Source of the DNA: an uncultured Dehalococcoidia bacterium
GTDB taxonomy: Bacteria > Chloroflexota > Dehalococcoidia > Lucifugimonadales > Australimonadaceae
Length of the DNA stretch: 64,000 nt
Direction: 5' to 3'
Assembly: GCA_958295525.1 (NCBI GenBank)
Contig: OY282355.1
Span: forward strand, 2,413,931-2,477,930
The notes beneath the pieces were generated by a model. That model did not search any database. It was not told the DNA's origin and was given only the letters and a program-made list of their open reading frames with translations. How positions within the stretch are numbered: the stretch's first letter is position 1; every line of letters begins with the position of its first letter. The position numbers were made by a program, and so were the translations under genes. Positions 42,071 to 50,231 of the stretch are shown piece after piece.

Positions 42071-42865
42071 CTAGGCGTTCGTCTGCTCTTGAGGTTCGGG
42101 CGCGCCTGCGGCTCCGGCAGGAGCCTCGGCTGCGGGCGCATCGGCGGCGGCGGACTCTTCCGCCGCAGGAGCCTCGGCTGCGGGCGCATCGGCGGCGGCG
42201 GACTCTTCCGCCGCAGGAGCCTCGGCTGCAGGCGCATCGGCGACGGCGGACTCTTCCGCCGCAGGAGCCTCGGCTGCGGGCGCATCGGCGGCGGCGGACT
42301 CTTCCGCCGCAGGAGCCTCGGCTGCGGGCGCATCGGCGGCGGCGGACTCTTCCGCCGCAGGAGCCTCGGCTGCAGGCGCATCGGCGACGGCGGACTCTTC
42401 CGCCGCAGGAGCCTCGGCTGCGGGCGCATCGGCGGCGGGCGCCTGCGGCGGCGCCTCGCCTGTCCCCGGAGCAGGGGCGGACGCCTGCGCCTGCGGAGCT
42501 CCGGCGCCGGGCGGCGGGCCGGACGGCCTGCCCTCGCGCGGGCGCCCCCCGTCGCGGTCGCGCCGGAAGCCGCCGCGGCCGCCGCCCCGGTCGGGGCGCG
42601 TCATCTCGATGAGGCTGTGGCCGCCGGTGTAGGGCAGCAGGGCGAGGAAGCGGGCGCGCTTGATGGCGACGGCGAGTTTCCGCTGGTGCCGGGCGCGCGT
42701 GCCGGTGCGCCTGCTGGAGTCTATCTTGCCCCATTCGGAGATGAAGCGGCGCAGGACGGGCACGTCCTTGTAACTCGGCGTCTTCTTCTCGGCGCTGAAG
42801 TAGCAGACCTTCCGCCGGGGAAAGAACCGCCGCCCTCCGGGGCGCCGCCGTCTCGTGCTCTGCAT
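42071..42865 (-). CDS. rpsR: 30S ribosomal protein bS18 with repetitive Ala/Glu tail
   Basis: Ribosomal protein bS18 sits on the platform of the small subunit next to bS6. The first about 88 residues are a normal S18: [21 protein letters not shown], then [26 protein letters not shown] further about 175 residues follow: a Gly/Arg-rich linker (about 93-120), a Pro/Ala stretch, then six perfect 16-residue repeats [15 protein letters not shown](A or V) at 145-240 and a partial seventh. Normal S18 is 75-90 residues, so two thirds of this protein is extension. It follows ssb, as in most bacteria, but rplI and dnaB are elsewhere. Confidence 0.93.
   Translation of the reverse strand: MQSTRRRRPGGRRFFPRRKVCYFSAEKKTPSYKDVPVLRRFISEWGKIDSSRRTGTRARHQRKLAVAIKRARFLALLPYTGGHSLIEMTRPDRGGGRGGFRRDRDGGRPREGRPSGPPPGAGAPQAQASAPAPGTGEAPPQAPAADAPAAEAPAAEESAVADAPAAEAPAAEESAAADAPAAEAPAAEESAAADAPAAEAPAAEESAVADAPAAEAPAAEESAAADAPAAEAPAAEESAAADAPAAEAPAGAAGAPEPQEQTNA
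42116..42433. repeat. 48-bp tandem repeat array in the rpsR tail
   Basis: Six 48-bp units (42146-42433) plus a partial one encode the 16-residue repeat of S18. The units carrying Val at the last position are the first and fourth, giving a pattern VAA-VAA. The GCGACGGCG variant occurs at two sites exactly 144 bases apart, so the array grew by duplicating a 144-bp block. Copy number may vary between strains. Confidence 0.95.
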
Positions 42866-42924
42866 TTAGGCGTTCTCCTCGCTGGTTGGCGCGGGCCGTT
42901 CGCTCCGCCCTGCGCCGCTCGTCG

Positions 42925-43398
42925 TCAGAATGGGAGGTCGTCGGGGGACTGCGCGTCGGACGGCGGGGAGTAGTCGCCCCCGCCGTAGCCGCCCCCGCTT
43001 TGCCGGTAGCCTCCGCCGTAGCCGCCCGCCGCGCCGGCGGCGTACTCGTCGCCGTCGCCGGGCCTGTCTATGAACAGCGCGCGTTCGGCGATGATCTCGT
43101 TGCGGAATCGCGTTTGGCCGTCCTGCCCAGTGTAGGAGTGGCTATGCAAGCGTCCCTCGACGTAGACCTTGCGCCCTTTCGCCAAGTACTGGTTCACCTG
43201 CTCGGCGAGGCCGCCTCCGTCCCGCCGCCCCCAGGCGACGACGGTGAACCACTCGGTTTCCTGCTTGCGCTCGCCGTCCTGTCCGGTGTAGGAGCGGCTG
43301 GTGGCGATGCGGAAGGAGGTGACGGGAGCGCCGGAGGGCGTGTACCGCATCTCCGGGTCCGTTCCCACGTTCCCGATGATCATAATCTTGTTCAGCAT
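42925..43398 (-). CDS. ssb: Single-stranded DNA-binding protein
   Basis: SSB coats single-stranded DNA in replication and repair. The 157-residue protein begins MLNKIMIIGNVGTDPEMRYTP, with an OB-fold core to about residue 110 that includes WFTVVAWGRR and KVYVEGRLHSHSYTG. A Gly/Tyr-rich flexible linker follows, and the acidic tip DDLPF that recruits partner proteins. It is placed between rpsF and rpsR, as in most bacteria; 14 bases separate it from rpsF. Confidence 0.96.
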   Translation of the reverse strand: MLNKIMIIGNVGTDPEMRYTPSGAPVTSFRIATSRSYTGQDGERKQETEWFTVVAWGRRDGGGLAEQVNQYLAKGRKVYVEGRLHSHSYTGQDGQTRFRNEIIAERALFIDRPGDGDEYAAGAAGGYGGGYRQSGGGYGGGDYSPPSDAQSPDDLPF

Positions 43399-43412
43399 CG
43401 GCGGGCTCCTGC

Positions 43413-43703
43413 CTACTCCTCGTCCAACCGGATGAGGAGGTGGCGGATGACGTCGTCCGTCAGTTTGAGGGCGTTGTCGAGGACCGCGGCGCCCCCGCCC
43501 TCCATCTGGAGGTTGGCGAGGTGATAGTTGGCCTCCGTGAAGCGTCCGATCTTGTAGGCGAGTTTGCGCTTGCCCCAGCCGTCCTCGCCGGTGACGTCCC
43601 CGCCGTGGTCGGCCGCGACGCGGCGCACGCGCTCAACGACCGCGCTCAAGCGCTCCTCGTCGGCGTCCGGATGCACGAGCAACACCAATTCGTACTGACG
43701 CAC
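43413..43703 (-). CDS. rpsF: 30S ribosomal protein bS6
   Basis: Ribosomal protein bS6, partner of S18. The 96-residue protein has MRQYELVLLVHPDADEERL and, in the second half, GWGKRKLAYKIGRFTEANY, both standard. It starts at GTG 43703, with AGGAGAGG upstream. It is the first gene of the long minus-strand operon, downstream of a good promoter and a hairpin-containing leader. Confidence 0.96.
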   Translation of the reverse strand: MRQYELVLLVHPDADEERLSAVVERVRRVAADHGGDVTGEDGWGKRKLAYKIGRFTEANYHLANLQMEGGGAAVLDNALKLTDDVIRHLLIRLDEE

Positions 43704-43750
43704 TGCCTCTCCTGTGTCCCGAATCCTATGCCCTGAAATCGCAACGGAAG

Positions 43751-43768
43751 GCGGGGGCGCTCCCCCGC
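43751..43768 (-). promoter_or_regulatory. GC-rich hairpin in the rpsF leader
   Basis: The leader right after the predicted transcription start can form a seven-pair GC stem with a four-base loop (GCGGGGG/CCCCCGC). In other bacteria an S6:S18 complex represses this operon by binding a leader structure. The hairpin here is too simple to say it is that element. Confidence 0.35.
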
Positions 43769-43776
43769 GTCCCGCG

Positions 43777-43806
43777 ATTATAGCGCAACGGAACGGGCGG
43801 CGGCAA
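43777..43806 (-). promoter_or_regulatory. Promoter of the rpsF-ssb-rpsR operon
   Basis: Minus strand: TTGCCG (43806-43801), 18 bases, perfect TATAAT (43782-43777). The start site would be near 43770, and the leader about 65 nucleotides. This promoter could drive the nine genes down to the GT4 gene. Confidence 0.65.
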
Positions 43807-43862
43807 CACTATGCGCTCGTTCACTATCTAGCTAAGCGTCAATCGGGTTGAGCGGCGCGCGC

Positions 43863-44063
43863 CTATCCGCCGCCGACGGGACGCACGATCTCGATGCGGT
43901 CGCCGTCTTGCAGCGTTACGCCGGGGAAAGCGGCGCGGTCGAGCACGTCGCCGTTGCGGGCGACGGCGACGTAGCGCCCCGCGAGCCCGAGCGTTTCGAG
44001 GTACTGCGCGACGGTCACCGGGCCGGACACCTCGCGCGCCTCGCCGTTGATCGTGAGCATCAT
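43863..44063 (-). CDS. thiS: Sulfur carrier protein ThiS
   Basis: A 66-residue ubiquitin-fold protein whose C-terminal glycine is thiocarboxylated to donate sulfur to the thiazole ring. It reads MLTINGEAREVSGPVTV at the start, LQDGDRIEIVRPVGGG at the end, with the required terminal glycines. ATG 44063 or 44060 can serve as start. The longer open frame extending to 44507 is antisense to thiE and was ignored. It is the last gene of thiG-thiE-thiS, behind thiE by about 41 bases. Confidence 0.9.
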   Translation of the reverse strand: MMLTINGEAREVSGPVTVAQYLETLGLAGRYVAVARNGDVLDRAAFPGVTLQDGDRIEIVRPVGGG

Positions 44064-44104
44064 CGCGGCTCCTACGCTCCTCTGCGCGAATTCAGGATAC
44101 GCCT

Positions 44105-44758
44105 CTATGCGGACGTTGCGCCCCGGACGGCGGCGGCGAGTTCCGCCGCCGCCTCTCCGGGGTTGGGCGCGCCGAGAATCGCGCTGATTACTGCGACGCC
44201 CGCCGCGCCTGCCCGCATCGCGGCGCCCGCGTTGCCGGCGGTGATGCCGCCGATGGCGACGACCGGAACGGCGGCGGCGGCGACGCACGCGCCGATGAGT
44301 CCGACGCCCGCAGGCGTTTGCCCTGGGTGCGTGGGCGATGGGTTGACGGCGCCGGCGACGACGAGCGACGCCCCTTGCGCCGCCGCTTCCCGCGCCCCGT
44401 CCGCGTCGTGCGCGGAGCGTCCGATCAGAAGAGGGCGCGCCGCCGCCGCCCGAACCGCCGCCACGGTGCGCGAACGCTCGCCGAGGTGAACGCCGTCGGC
44501 GCCGCACGCTTCGGCCACGCTCAGACTGTCGTTGACGAACAGGAGCGCCTTGCCCCCCGCCGCCTCGCGGAGGCGTTGGGCGAGCGCGAGTTGCGCGGCG
44601 TCGGGCAGGTCTTTCTCACGCATCTGCACGAGGTTGACGCCGTTGGCGACGGCCTGCGCGACGGCTTCTACGAGCGCGTCCTCGCCGCCTGCGAGGGATC
44701 TGCTCGTTACGAGCGCGACGATGGGGGACGGGAGAGCGGGGAGGGATGAAGCGTTCAC
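44105..44758 (-). CDS. thiE: Thiamine-phosphate synthase
   Basis: ThiE joins the thiazole phosphate and HMP-PP. The 217-residue TIM-barrel protein shows the family motifs QMREKDLPDAAQLALAQRLRE, LLFVNDSLSVAEACGADGVHLG and GRSAHDADGAREAAAQGAS, then the phosphate-binding AIGGITAGNAGAAMRAGAAG. It starts at GTG 44758. No riboswitch precedes the thiG-thiE-thiS operon, unlike the salvage operon at 9.8 kb. Confidence 0.93.
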   Translation of the reverse strand: MNASSLPALPSPIVALVTSRSLAGGEDALVEAVAQAVANGVNLVQMREKDLPDAAQLALAQRLREAAGGKALLFVNDSLSVAEACGADGVHLGERSRTVAAVRAAAARPLLIGRSAHDADGAREAAAQGASLVVAGAVNPSPTHPGQTPAGVGLIGACVAAAAVPVVAIGGITAGNAGAAMRAGAAGVAVISAILGAPNPGEAAAELAAAVRGATSA

Positions 44759-44782
44759 GGCGGAGTTGCCTCGAATGGTGGA

Positions 44783-45571
44783 TTAGGTGGAGCGGATGAC
44801 GCCTTCCAGCGGACTGCTCGCCTGCGCGTAACGCTGCGCGGCGATGCGCCCCGCGAGAAACGCCAAGCGCCCGGCCTCGACGCCCCGGCGGAACGCCTCG
44901 GCCATCAGCGCGGGGTTCCCGGCCCGGGCGATGGCGGTGTTGACGAGCACGGCGTCCGCGCCCATCTCCATTGCCTGCGCCGCGTGGGAGGGAACGGCGA
45001 GGCCAGCGTCCACGATGACGGGAACATTGGCCTGCTCGATGATAATGGATATTTCCTCGGCGGTGTGAATGCCTTGCCCGGAGCCGATGGCGGAGCCGAG
45101 CGGCATCACGGCGGCGCAGCCAACCTCCTCCAAACGCTTGGCCAGCACGGGGTCGGCGTGAATGTAAGGGAGCACGGCGAAGCCGTCGGCGACGAGCGCT
45201 TTGGCGGCCTCCAATGTGCCGACCGGGTCGGGCAGCAGGTATTTCGGGTCGGGAATGACCTCAAGTTTCACCCAGTTGGGCAGGCCAAGCGAGCGGGCGA
45301 GGCGCGCGGTCATCAGCGCGTCCTCCGCGGTGGCGCAACCGGCGGTGTTCGGGAGAATCGCGCAGCGCCGCGGGTCAACGACGTCGAGGATGGTCGGCTC
45401 GGCGGGGTTATCCAGATTCAGCCGGCGGATGGCGACCGTGACGACCTCCGCGCCGGAGGCTTCGAGCGAGGCCGTGAGTTCGGCGTCGCTGCGGTGGCGC
45501 CCTGTTCCGGCGAAGAGGCGCGAGGCGAACGAGAATTCGCCGATGCGGAGGATGTCGTCGCGCGTCGTCAT
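44783..45571 (-). CDS. thiG: Thiazole synthase
   Basis: ThiG makes the thiazole phosphate from deoxyxylulose phosphate, ThiS-thiocarboxylate and dehydroglycine. The 262-residue TIM-barrel enzyme has the Schiff-base lysine region [15 protein letters not shown] (about 104-118), the [11 protein letters not shown] motif and the phosphate-binding [13 protein letters not shown] and [20 protein letters not shown] stretches. It is first in the operon. Its ATG lies about ten bases after a -10-like TATCAT, so the transcript may have almost no leader. ThiO or ThiH, which supply dehydroglycine, are not visible here. Confidence 0.94.
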   Translation of the reverse strand: MTTRDDILRIGEFSFASRLFAGTGRHRSDAELTASLEASGAEVVTVAIRRLNLDNPAEPTILDVVDPRRCAILPNTAGCATAEDALMTARLARSLGLPNWVKLEVIPDPKYLLPDPVGTLEAAKALVADGFAVLPYIHADPVLAKRLEEVGCAAVMPLGSAIGSGQGIHTAEEISIIIEQANVPVIVDAGLAVPSHAAQAMEMGADAVLVNTAIARAGNPALMAEAFRRGVEAGRLAFLAGRIAAQRYAQASSPLEGVIRST

Positions 45572-45665
45572 AGCCCTGGAGGATATGATACGCGCACTAG
45601 AGGGGCGACTGCCGCTGCCTCTGGAACTGGCCCTCGTAAACGGCGGGCTCGACGTCGCGCCCGCG

Positions 45666-46436
45666 CTAGCGAAACAGGTCTTTCCCCCGCTCGCGGATGA
45701 CGGAGCGGACGCCGGATTCGCTCTTGCGGTAAGGGTAGCCGCGCATAATTGCGGCTGGCGCGCGGTCGAGTTTGCCCATCGCGAGTTCCGCCGCCGAGGC
45801 GATTTCGTCGGCTACTGCGATGACTGTGGAGCGCAACTCGCGTCCGTCGTCGTCGGCTTGGCCCCGGTAGTCGAGGAGCGGCTCGACGCCCGCCGCTCCG
45901 ATGGCGACGTTCACCGCGCCCTCCCGCCACGGGCGCCCAAACGTATCGGAGACGATGACGGCAATGTCCGCTCCGTTGGCCTCGCGCAAGGCGCCGCGGA
46001 TGCGCCGCGCCGAAGCGTCCGGGTCGAGCGGAAGGAGCACGACGCAGTCCTCGCCGCCTCTGCCGACGTTGGAAGCGTCCACCCCGGAGTTGGCGCAAAC
46101 GAAGCCGTGGCGCGTCTCCGTGATGATCACGCCGTTCTCCATGCGGACGACGCGGACGGCCTCGCGCAGGACGACCTCGACGGCGCGCGCGTCTTTCTCC
46201 CATGCTTCCGCGAAATCGCGCGCCCGCGCCGACGGCTCGACGCCGCTCAGATCGAGGACGCGCCCCTCGGCCTTCGAGACGATCTTCTGCGTCACGACGA
46301 GGACGTCGCCGTCCGCGAGCGGAGTCGCCTGGGCTTCGCAGGCGCGGGCGATGAGCATGCCGAGGTCGTCGCCCTCCGCGATCTCAGGCAAGCCGTGGAC
46401 GCCGAGGATTGTTAGGCCGGAATGAACGTTAGGCAC
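45666..46436 (-). CDS. cofE: Coenzyme F420-0:L-glutamate ligase
   Basis: CofE (FbiB N-domain) adds glutamates to F420-0. The 256-residue protein shows VVTQKIVSKAEGR (about 47-59), the NGVIITETRHGFVCANSGVDASN stretch with metal ligands, split as ITETRHGFVCANSGVDASN, and VSDTFGRPWREGAVNVAIG (about 165-183). There is no fused nitroreductase domain, so it is the archaeal-type stand-alone form. It starts at GTG. The presence of F420 biosynthesis supports an actinobacterial/chloroflexotan affinity. Confidence 0.94.
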   Translation of the reverse strand: MPNVHSGLTILGVHGLPEIAEGDDLGMLIARACEAQATPLADGDVLVVTQKIVSKAEGRVLDLSGVEPSARARDFAEAWEKDARAVEVVLREAVRVVRMENGVIITETRHGFVCANSGVDASNVGRGGEDCVVLLPLDPDASARRIRGALREANGADIAVIVSDTFGRPWREGAVNVAIGAAGVEPLLDYRGQADDDGRELRSTVIAVADEIASAAELAMGKLDRAPAAIMRGYPYRKSESGVRSVIRERGKDLFR

Positions 46437-46483
46437 AGCATCCGCCTCCAGAGCGCGACTCCCGCTTGGTGCAACGCGCTAGG

Positions 46484-46489
46484 CTTATA
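46484..46489 (-). promoter_or_regulatory. -10 element (TATAAG) for cofE
   Basis: TATAAG on the minus strand, in TACTATAAG context, lies 48 bases before the cofE GTG. The same TAC-prefixed box precedes the secreted-protein gene at 9.6 kb. Confidence 0.4.
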
Positions 46490-46507
46490 GTACGCGGGGA
46501 GAGGAAT

Positions 46508-47434
46508 TCACGGCCAGGCGCGGCGTTCCGCCTGGGGAGGCTCGATGGTGGCGATGGAACGGAGCGGCCGCGTGGACTGGCGGACGAGCCAGAAGAGGCA
46601 CTGGTTGGCGTAGCCCGCGTCGGCGCCGAAGCGGCTCCACGCCCATTCGCGGGCTTCGGCGTATTTGGCGTTGACGGGCAGCCCGTACCACTCGCGCAAG
46701 ACCTTGAGCGCCCAGCGGTCGATGGGGAACGCCTCCGTCTTGTCCAGCGCGAAGAGCATCACGCAGTCGGCGATCTTGTCGCCGACGCCGCGCAGCGACG
46801 TGAGGGCGGCGAGCGCGTCTGCGTAGGGCGCGCCGCGGAGCGCGTCGAGAGGCAGAGCGCCGGAGGCGACCGCGGCGGCGGCCTCCGCGAGGTACGGGGC
46901 GCGGAACCCGCAGCCGAGTTCGCGGAGCCGCGACTCGCCGGCCTCGGCCAAACGCTCGGGCGAGGGGAACGTTCGGCGCGCCGCGCCGTTCAGCGTTACG
47001 CGCTCGCCAAAAGTTTCGGCGAGCAATTCGACGGTGCGGCTGATGCGCGGCATATTAGAGGTCGAGGAAAGGATGAAGGCGGCGAGCGTCTCCCACGGCT
47101 CTTGCCGGAGCACGCGCATTCCCGGATAGGCCGCGACGCCCTCGCTGACGCGCTCGTCCCAGCAGATGCGCCTCTGCACGGCGGCGAGGTCGTCGCCGAT
47201 GCGGAAGTAACCGGCGAGGGCTTTGGCCGTCTCATCCGGCGGCGAGGGCGCGCTCTCGACGGCGATGGCCCCGCCGGACGCGGGCGAGAGGCGGACGACG
47301 TCGCCGCCAAGCGCGCCCGTCCAGCGTCCAGCGTCGTCAACGCGCCACCGGAAGCACTGACCGGACGTGAGCGAACTCGTCAGGTCGAGCGGCTCGCCGG
47401 GAATGAACAAGGCTGTGGGCAAGGCGGTGGTCAT
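46508..47434 (-). CDS. ogg: 8-oxoguanine DNA glycosylase/AP lyase (OGG1-type)
   Basis: A 308-residue HhH-GPD base-excision glycosylase. GQCFRW at 25-30 and the N-terminal OGG domain precede the helix-hairpin-helix LRGVGDKIADCVMLF (214-228). Catalytic K220 and the Asp at 239 (FPIDRW) fit OGG1 enzymes, which remove 8-oxoguanine. ATG 47434 overlaps the stop of dinG (ATGA), and the frame open further upstream runs antisense through dinG and was ignored. It is the last gene of cca-dinG-ogg. Confidence 0.9.
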   Translation of the reverse strand: MTTALPTALFIPGEPLDLTSSLTSGQCFRWRVDDAGRWTGALGGDVVRLSPASGGAIAVESAPSPPDETAKALAGYFRIGDDLAAVQRRICWDERVSEGVAAYPGMRVLRQEPWETLAAFILSSTSNMPRISRTVELLAETFGERVTLNGAARRTFPSPERLAEAGESRLRELGCGFRAPYLAEAAAAVASGALPLDALRGAPYADALAALTSLRGVGDKIADCVMLFALDKTEAFPIDRWALKVLREWYGLPVNAKYAEAREWAWSRFGADAGYANQCLFWLVRQSTRPLRSIATIEPPQAERRAWP

Positions 47435-50223
47435 TGCGGCGCGTCGCCGTCGGCGAGCCAGCGGCGGATCGCCGGCGCGAGTTCGCCGAAAGGCGCGCGC
47501 ATCGTCGAGGCGGGAGGAATGGATTCGAGGAAGACTCGTCCGTAGGCTTTCGACGCGATGCGGCTGTCGAGGACGACAACGACGCCGCGGTCGCCTTTGC
47601 TGCGGATGAGGCGCCCGAAGCCCTGGCGGAAGCGGAGCACGGCCTGCGGGACGGCGTATTGCATAAACGCCTGCTGCTCGTATTGGGCGGAGCGCGCCGC
47701 GAAGATGGGCTCGGTGGGAACGTTGAAGGGCAGCCGCGCCAGGACGAGCGTTTTGAGCGCGGCGTTGCCGACGTCCACGCCTTCCCAGAACGAGGCGGTG
47801 CCGAGCAGAATGGCGCGCGGTCGGCGGCGGAAGCGCGCCAGCAGTTGCTGAGGCGCGCCGTCCGGGCCTTGCGCGAGCACGCCGATTCCGCGAGGCGGGA
47901 GCGTCCTGCGGAGGCGCGCCGCGGCTGCGCGAAGGGCGGCGTGGGAGGTGAACAGCGCCATCGTGCGCCCCTCGGACATTCGCGCGACCTCGTCCAGCAC
48001 GCGGGCGACGGCGTCGGCGTAGCGCGGATCGCGCGGCTCCGGCACGTCGGTCGGCAGGCAAAGGAGCGCGGCCTTGCGGTAGTCGAACGGCGAGCCGAGC
48101 GCGACCTCCTCCGGCTCCTCGACGCCGAGCCGGTCGCGGACGTGCGCGAATCCTCCGCCCACGGCGAGCGTCGCGCTCGTGAGAACGACGGCCTGCTTCG
48201 CGTCGAAGAGTTCCTCGCGCAAGCGCGGCGCGACGTCGAGCGGCGCGCCGTTCAGCGAGAGGTTCGCGCCGCGTCCGATCCAGTAGACGGTCTGATCGTC
48301 CGGCTCGGATACGAAAGACCGCGCCGACGCCCGCGCTTCGGCCTGATCGGCGAGCCATTCCGTCAAGTCGCCTTTCAATTGATCGAGGCCGGGCACGGCG
48401 CCGGAGGGCAGACTTTCCATTTCGCGGAACAGCGCGGCGGCGCGTTCGGCGGCTTCCGCGATGCTCCGCTCAAAAGCGTCCCAATCGACGTCGAGGGCGG
48501 ACCAGGCGGGCTGCGCGCGCTCGGCTCGCGTGATGCGGAGTTCGCCGTCGTCCGATTCCCCGGCGCGTTGCGCGGCGGCGAACTCCGCGAGCCCCGCCGT
48601 GAGGCGCGCCCACTCGTCGCGGACGCGGTAAAGGGGCGTCTGCGCCTCGTCGCGGCGGAGGTCGGCGCTTTCCTTGCGCGCTTGCTCCATCGCGCTCGCC
48701 CGCGCGGCTATGCCGAAACTATGAATGACGCCGCCTAGCCGCTCGACGAGATCCTCGACCGTTGACTGCGAGATGCGGAACCCGAATTGCCGGGTGGCCT
48801 CCGTCTCCAGATTGTGCGCCTCGTCCACGATGAGGAAGTCGTAGTCCGGCAGAAGCGAGCCGCCGACCTGCAGATCGGAGAGCAGCAGCGAGTGATTGAC
48901 GACGAGCAAGTGCGCGGCGGCGGCCTCCTCGCGTGCGTGGCGGTAGAAGCAGGCGCCCTCCCGCGCTCCGGCGCATGCGGAGAAGCCGCTCGCGCTCATC
49001 CGCCCCCAAGCCCCGACTTCCGCCGCGTCGAGCCGCAGTTCGGCGCGGTCGCCGGTGCGGGTCTCGTCGAGCCATGCGAGCGTTTTGGCCAGCATTCGCG
49101 CCTCGTCGGGAGACGCGGCGTCGGCGTTGGCGTGCGCTTCCCAGCGGCGGAGGCAAAGGTAGTTCGCCTTGCCCTTGAGTTGCGCGCAGCGGAATCTCGA
49201 CAAGTCCAACTCCGGCTCGTCCCGCAGCGCGTCCAGCAGATCGGGGATGTCTTTCGCGATCAGTTGCTCTTGCAGGTTGATCGTGTTGGTGGAAATGACT
49301 ACGCGGACGTTGTTGCGGAGCGCGAACAAGGCGGCGGGCAGCAGATAGGCGACGGACTTGCCGATGCCGGTGCCGCCCTCGACGAGCAGATGGCGCGGGC
49401 CGCCGCCGTTCGCGGAGCCGCCGCCGTCCGGGGAGCCCAGGGCGCGGGCGACCGCTTCGGCCATCGCCGCCTGCTCAGCGCGAGGCTCGTACCGGGGAAA
49501 GCGCCGGGCGAACGGGCCGCCGTCCGCGAGCAGCGCGCCGACCTCGCCCGGGGCGAACGGCTTGGGGGCGTTCGGCGTTCCCAGCGAGCGCGGACGCTCC
49601 AGCCTGCTTGCGATTGCGGCCTCGTCGACCGCGCCGACGCGCCCGGTTCCGGGCCCGGCCGGGGCGTCGGCGAGCGCGGCGATCAGTTCGGCCAGCGGGC
49701 TTTGGGCACGCCGCAACAGGTCGGCCAGACGAAGGAGCGCGCCGACCGGGAGCGCCCGCGCCCGCTCCACGAGCGCGAGATGAACGGCGCGGGTCGCGTG
49801 CGCGTCGCCGATCACCTCGGAGGCGGCGGCGTCTTCGGATGACGGCCATTCCAAGCCGAGCCGCGCCGTCAACTGCGGCAGCGCGTCGTCGGCGCTCGCG
49901 GGCAGCAGCAATTCGGCCAACTCGCGCGTGTCCCATACGCTCGCGCCGAGCGCGGCGTCCAGCCCCGCCTGCGCCAATGCGCCCCTCAGCCCGTGCGCCG
50001 CGAGCGGCGCGTCGCCGACGAAATCGGCCAGCGCCGCGATGCCCGCCGCGTCGTCCGCATGGAACGCGCCGAGGACGCGCTCGCCGTGAAATTTCACCGC
50101 GCCGACGGCGGTGAGAACGGCGCGGTCGGGGCCGCGCTCCTCAATCTGCGCCGCCAGCGCGACGACCGGCGCGTCGAGCGGATGCGCGCGCAGCAGAGAC
50201 GTTCGGAAAGGAAATTGCGTCAT
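47431..50223 (-). CDS. dinG: DinG/XPD-type ATP-dependent helicase with degenerate exonuclease domain
   Basis: A 930-residue superfamily-2 helicase. Walker A is EGGTGIGKS (282-290) and the DEAH box is VDEAHNLE (466-473). Cysteines C346, C357, C417 and C425 fit the iron-sulfur ligands of DinG/XPD, and FRQGFGRLIRSKGDRG near the C-terminus is motif VI. Residues 1-190 align in position with the DnaQ-like exonuclease of Firmicutes DinG, but Exo I reads ALAAQIE without D-x-E. ATG 50223 is used rather than the frame start at 50895. It lies behind cca by eight bases and is coupled to ogg. Confidence 0.9.
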   Translation of the reverse strand: MTQFPFRTSLLRAHPLDAPVVALAAQIEERGPDRAVLTAVGAVKFHGERVLGAFHADDAAGIAALADFVGDAPLAAHGLRGALAQAGLDAALGASVWDTRELAELLLPASADDALPQLTARLGLEWPSSEDAAASEVIGDAHATRAVHLALVERARALPVGALLRLADLLRRAQSPLAELIAALADAPAGPGTGRVGAVDEAAIASRLERPRSLGTPNAPKPFAPGEVGALLADGGPFARRFPRYEPRAEQAAMAEAVARALGSPDGGGSANGGGPRHLLVEGGTGIGKSVAYLLPAALFALRNNVRVVISTNTINLQEQLIAKDIPDLLDALRDEPELDLSRFRCAQLKGKANYLCLRRWEAHANADAASPDEARMLAKTLAWLDETRTGDRAELRLDAAEVGAWGRMSASGFSACAGAREGACFYRHAREEAAAAHLLVVNHSLLLSDLQVGGSLLPDYDFLIVDEAHNLETEATRQFGFRISQSTVEDLVERLGGVIHSFGIAARASAMEQARKESADLRRDEAQTPLYRVRDEWARLTAGLAEFAAAQRAGESDDGELRITRAERAQPAWSALDVDWDAFERSIAEAAERAAALFREMESLPSGAVPGLDQLKGDLTEWLADQAEARASARSFVSEPDDQTVYWIGRGANLSLNGAPLDVAPRLREELFDAKQAVVLTSATLAVGGGFAHVRDRLGVEEPEEVALGSPFDYRKAALLCLPTDVPEPRDPRYADAVARVLDEVARMSEGRTMALFTSHAALRAAAARLRRTLPPRGIGVLAQGPDGAPQQLLARFRRRPRAILLGTASFWEGVDVGNAALKTLVLARLPFNVPTEPIFAARSAQYEQQAFMQYAVPQAVLRFRQGFGRLIRSKGDRGVVVVLDSRIASKAYGRVFLESIPPASTMRAPFGELAPAIRRWLADGDAPQ

Positions 50224-50231
50224 CGCTCGAG

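Noticed and set aside
41992-42429. Repetitive 145-residue frame in the S18 tail region
   Set aside because: Minus-strand shifted frame of the 48-bp repeat; the real reading frame is rpsR itself.
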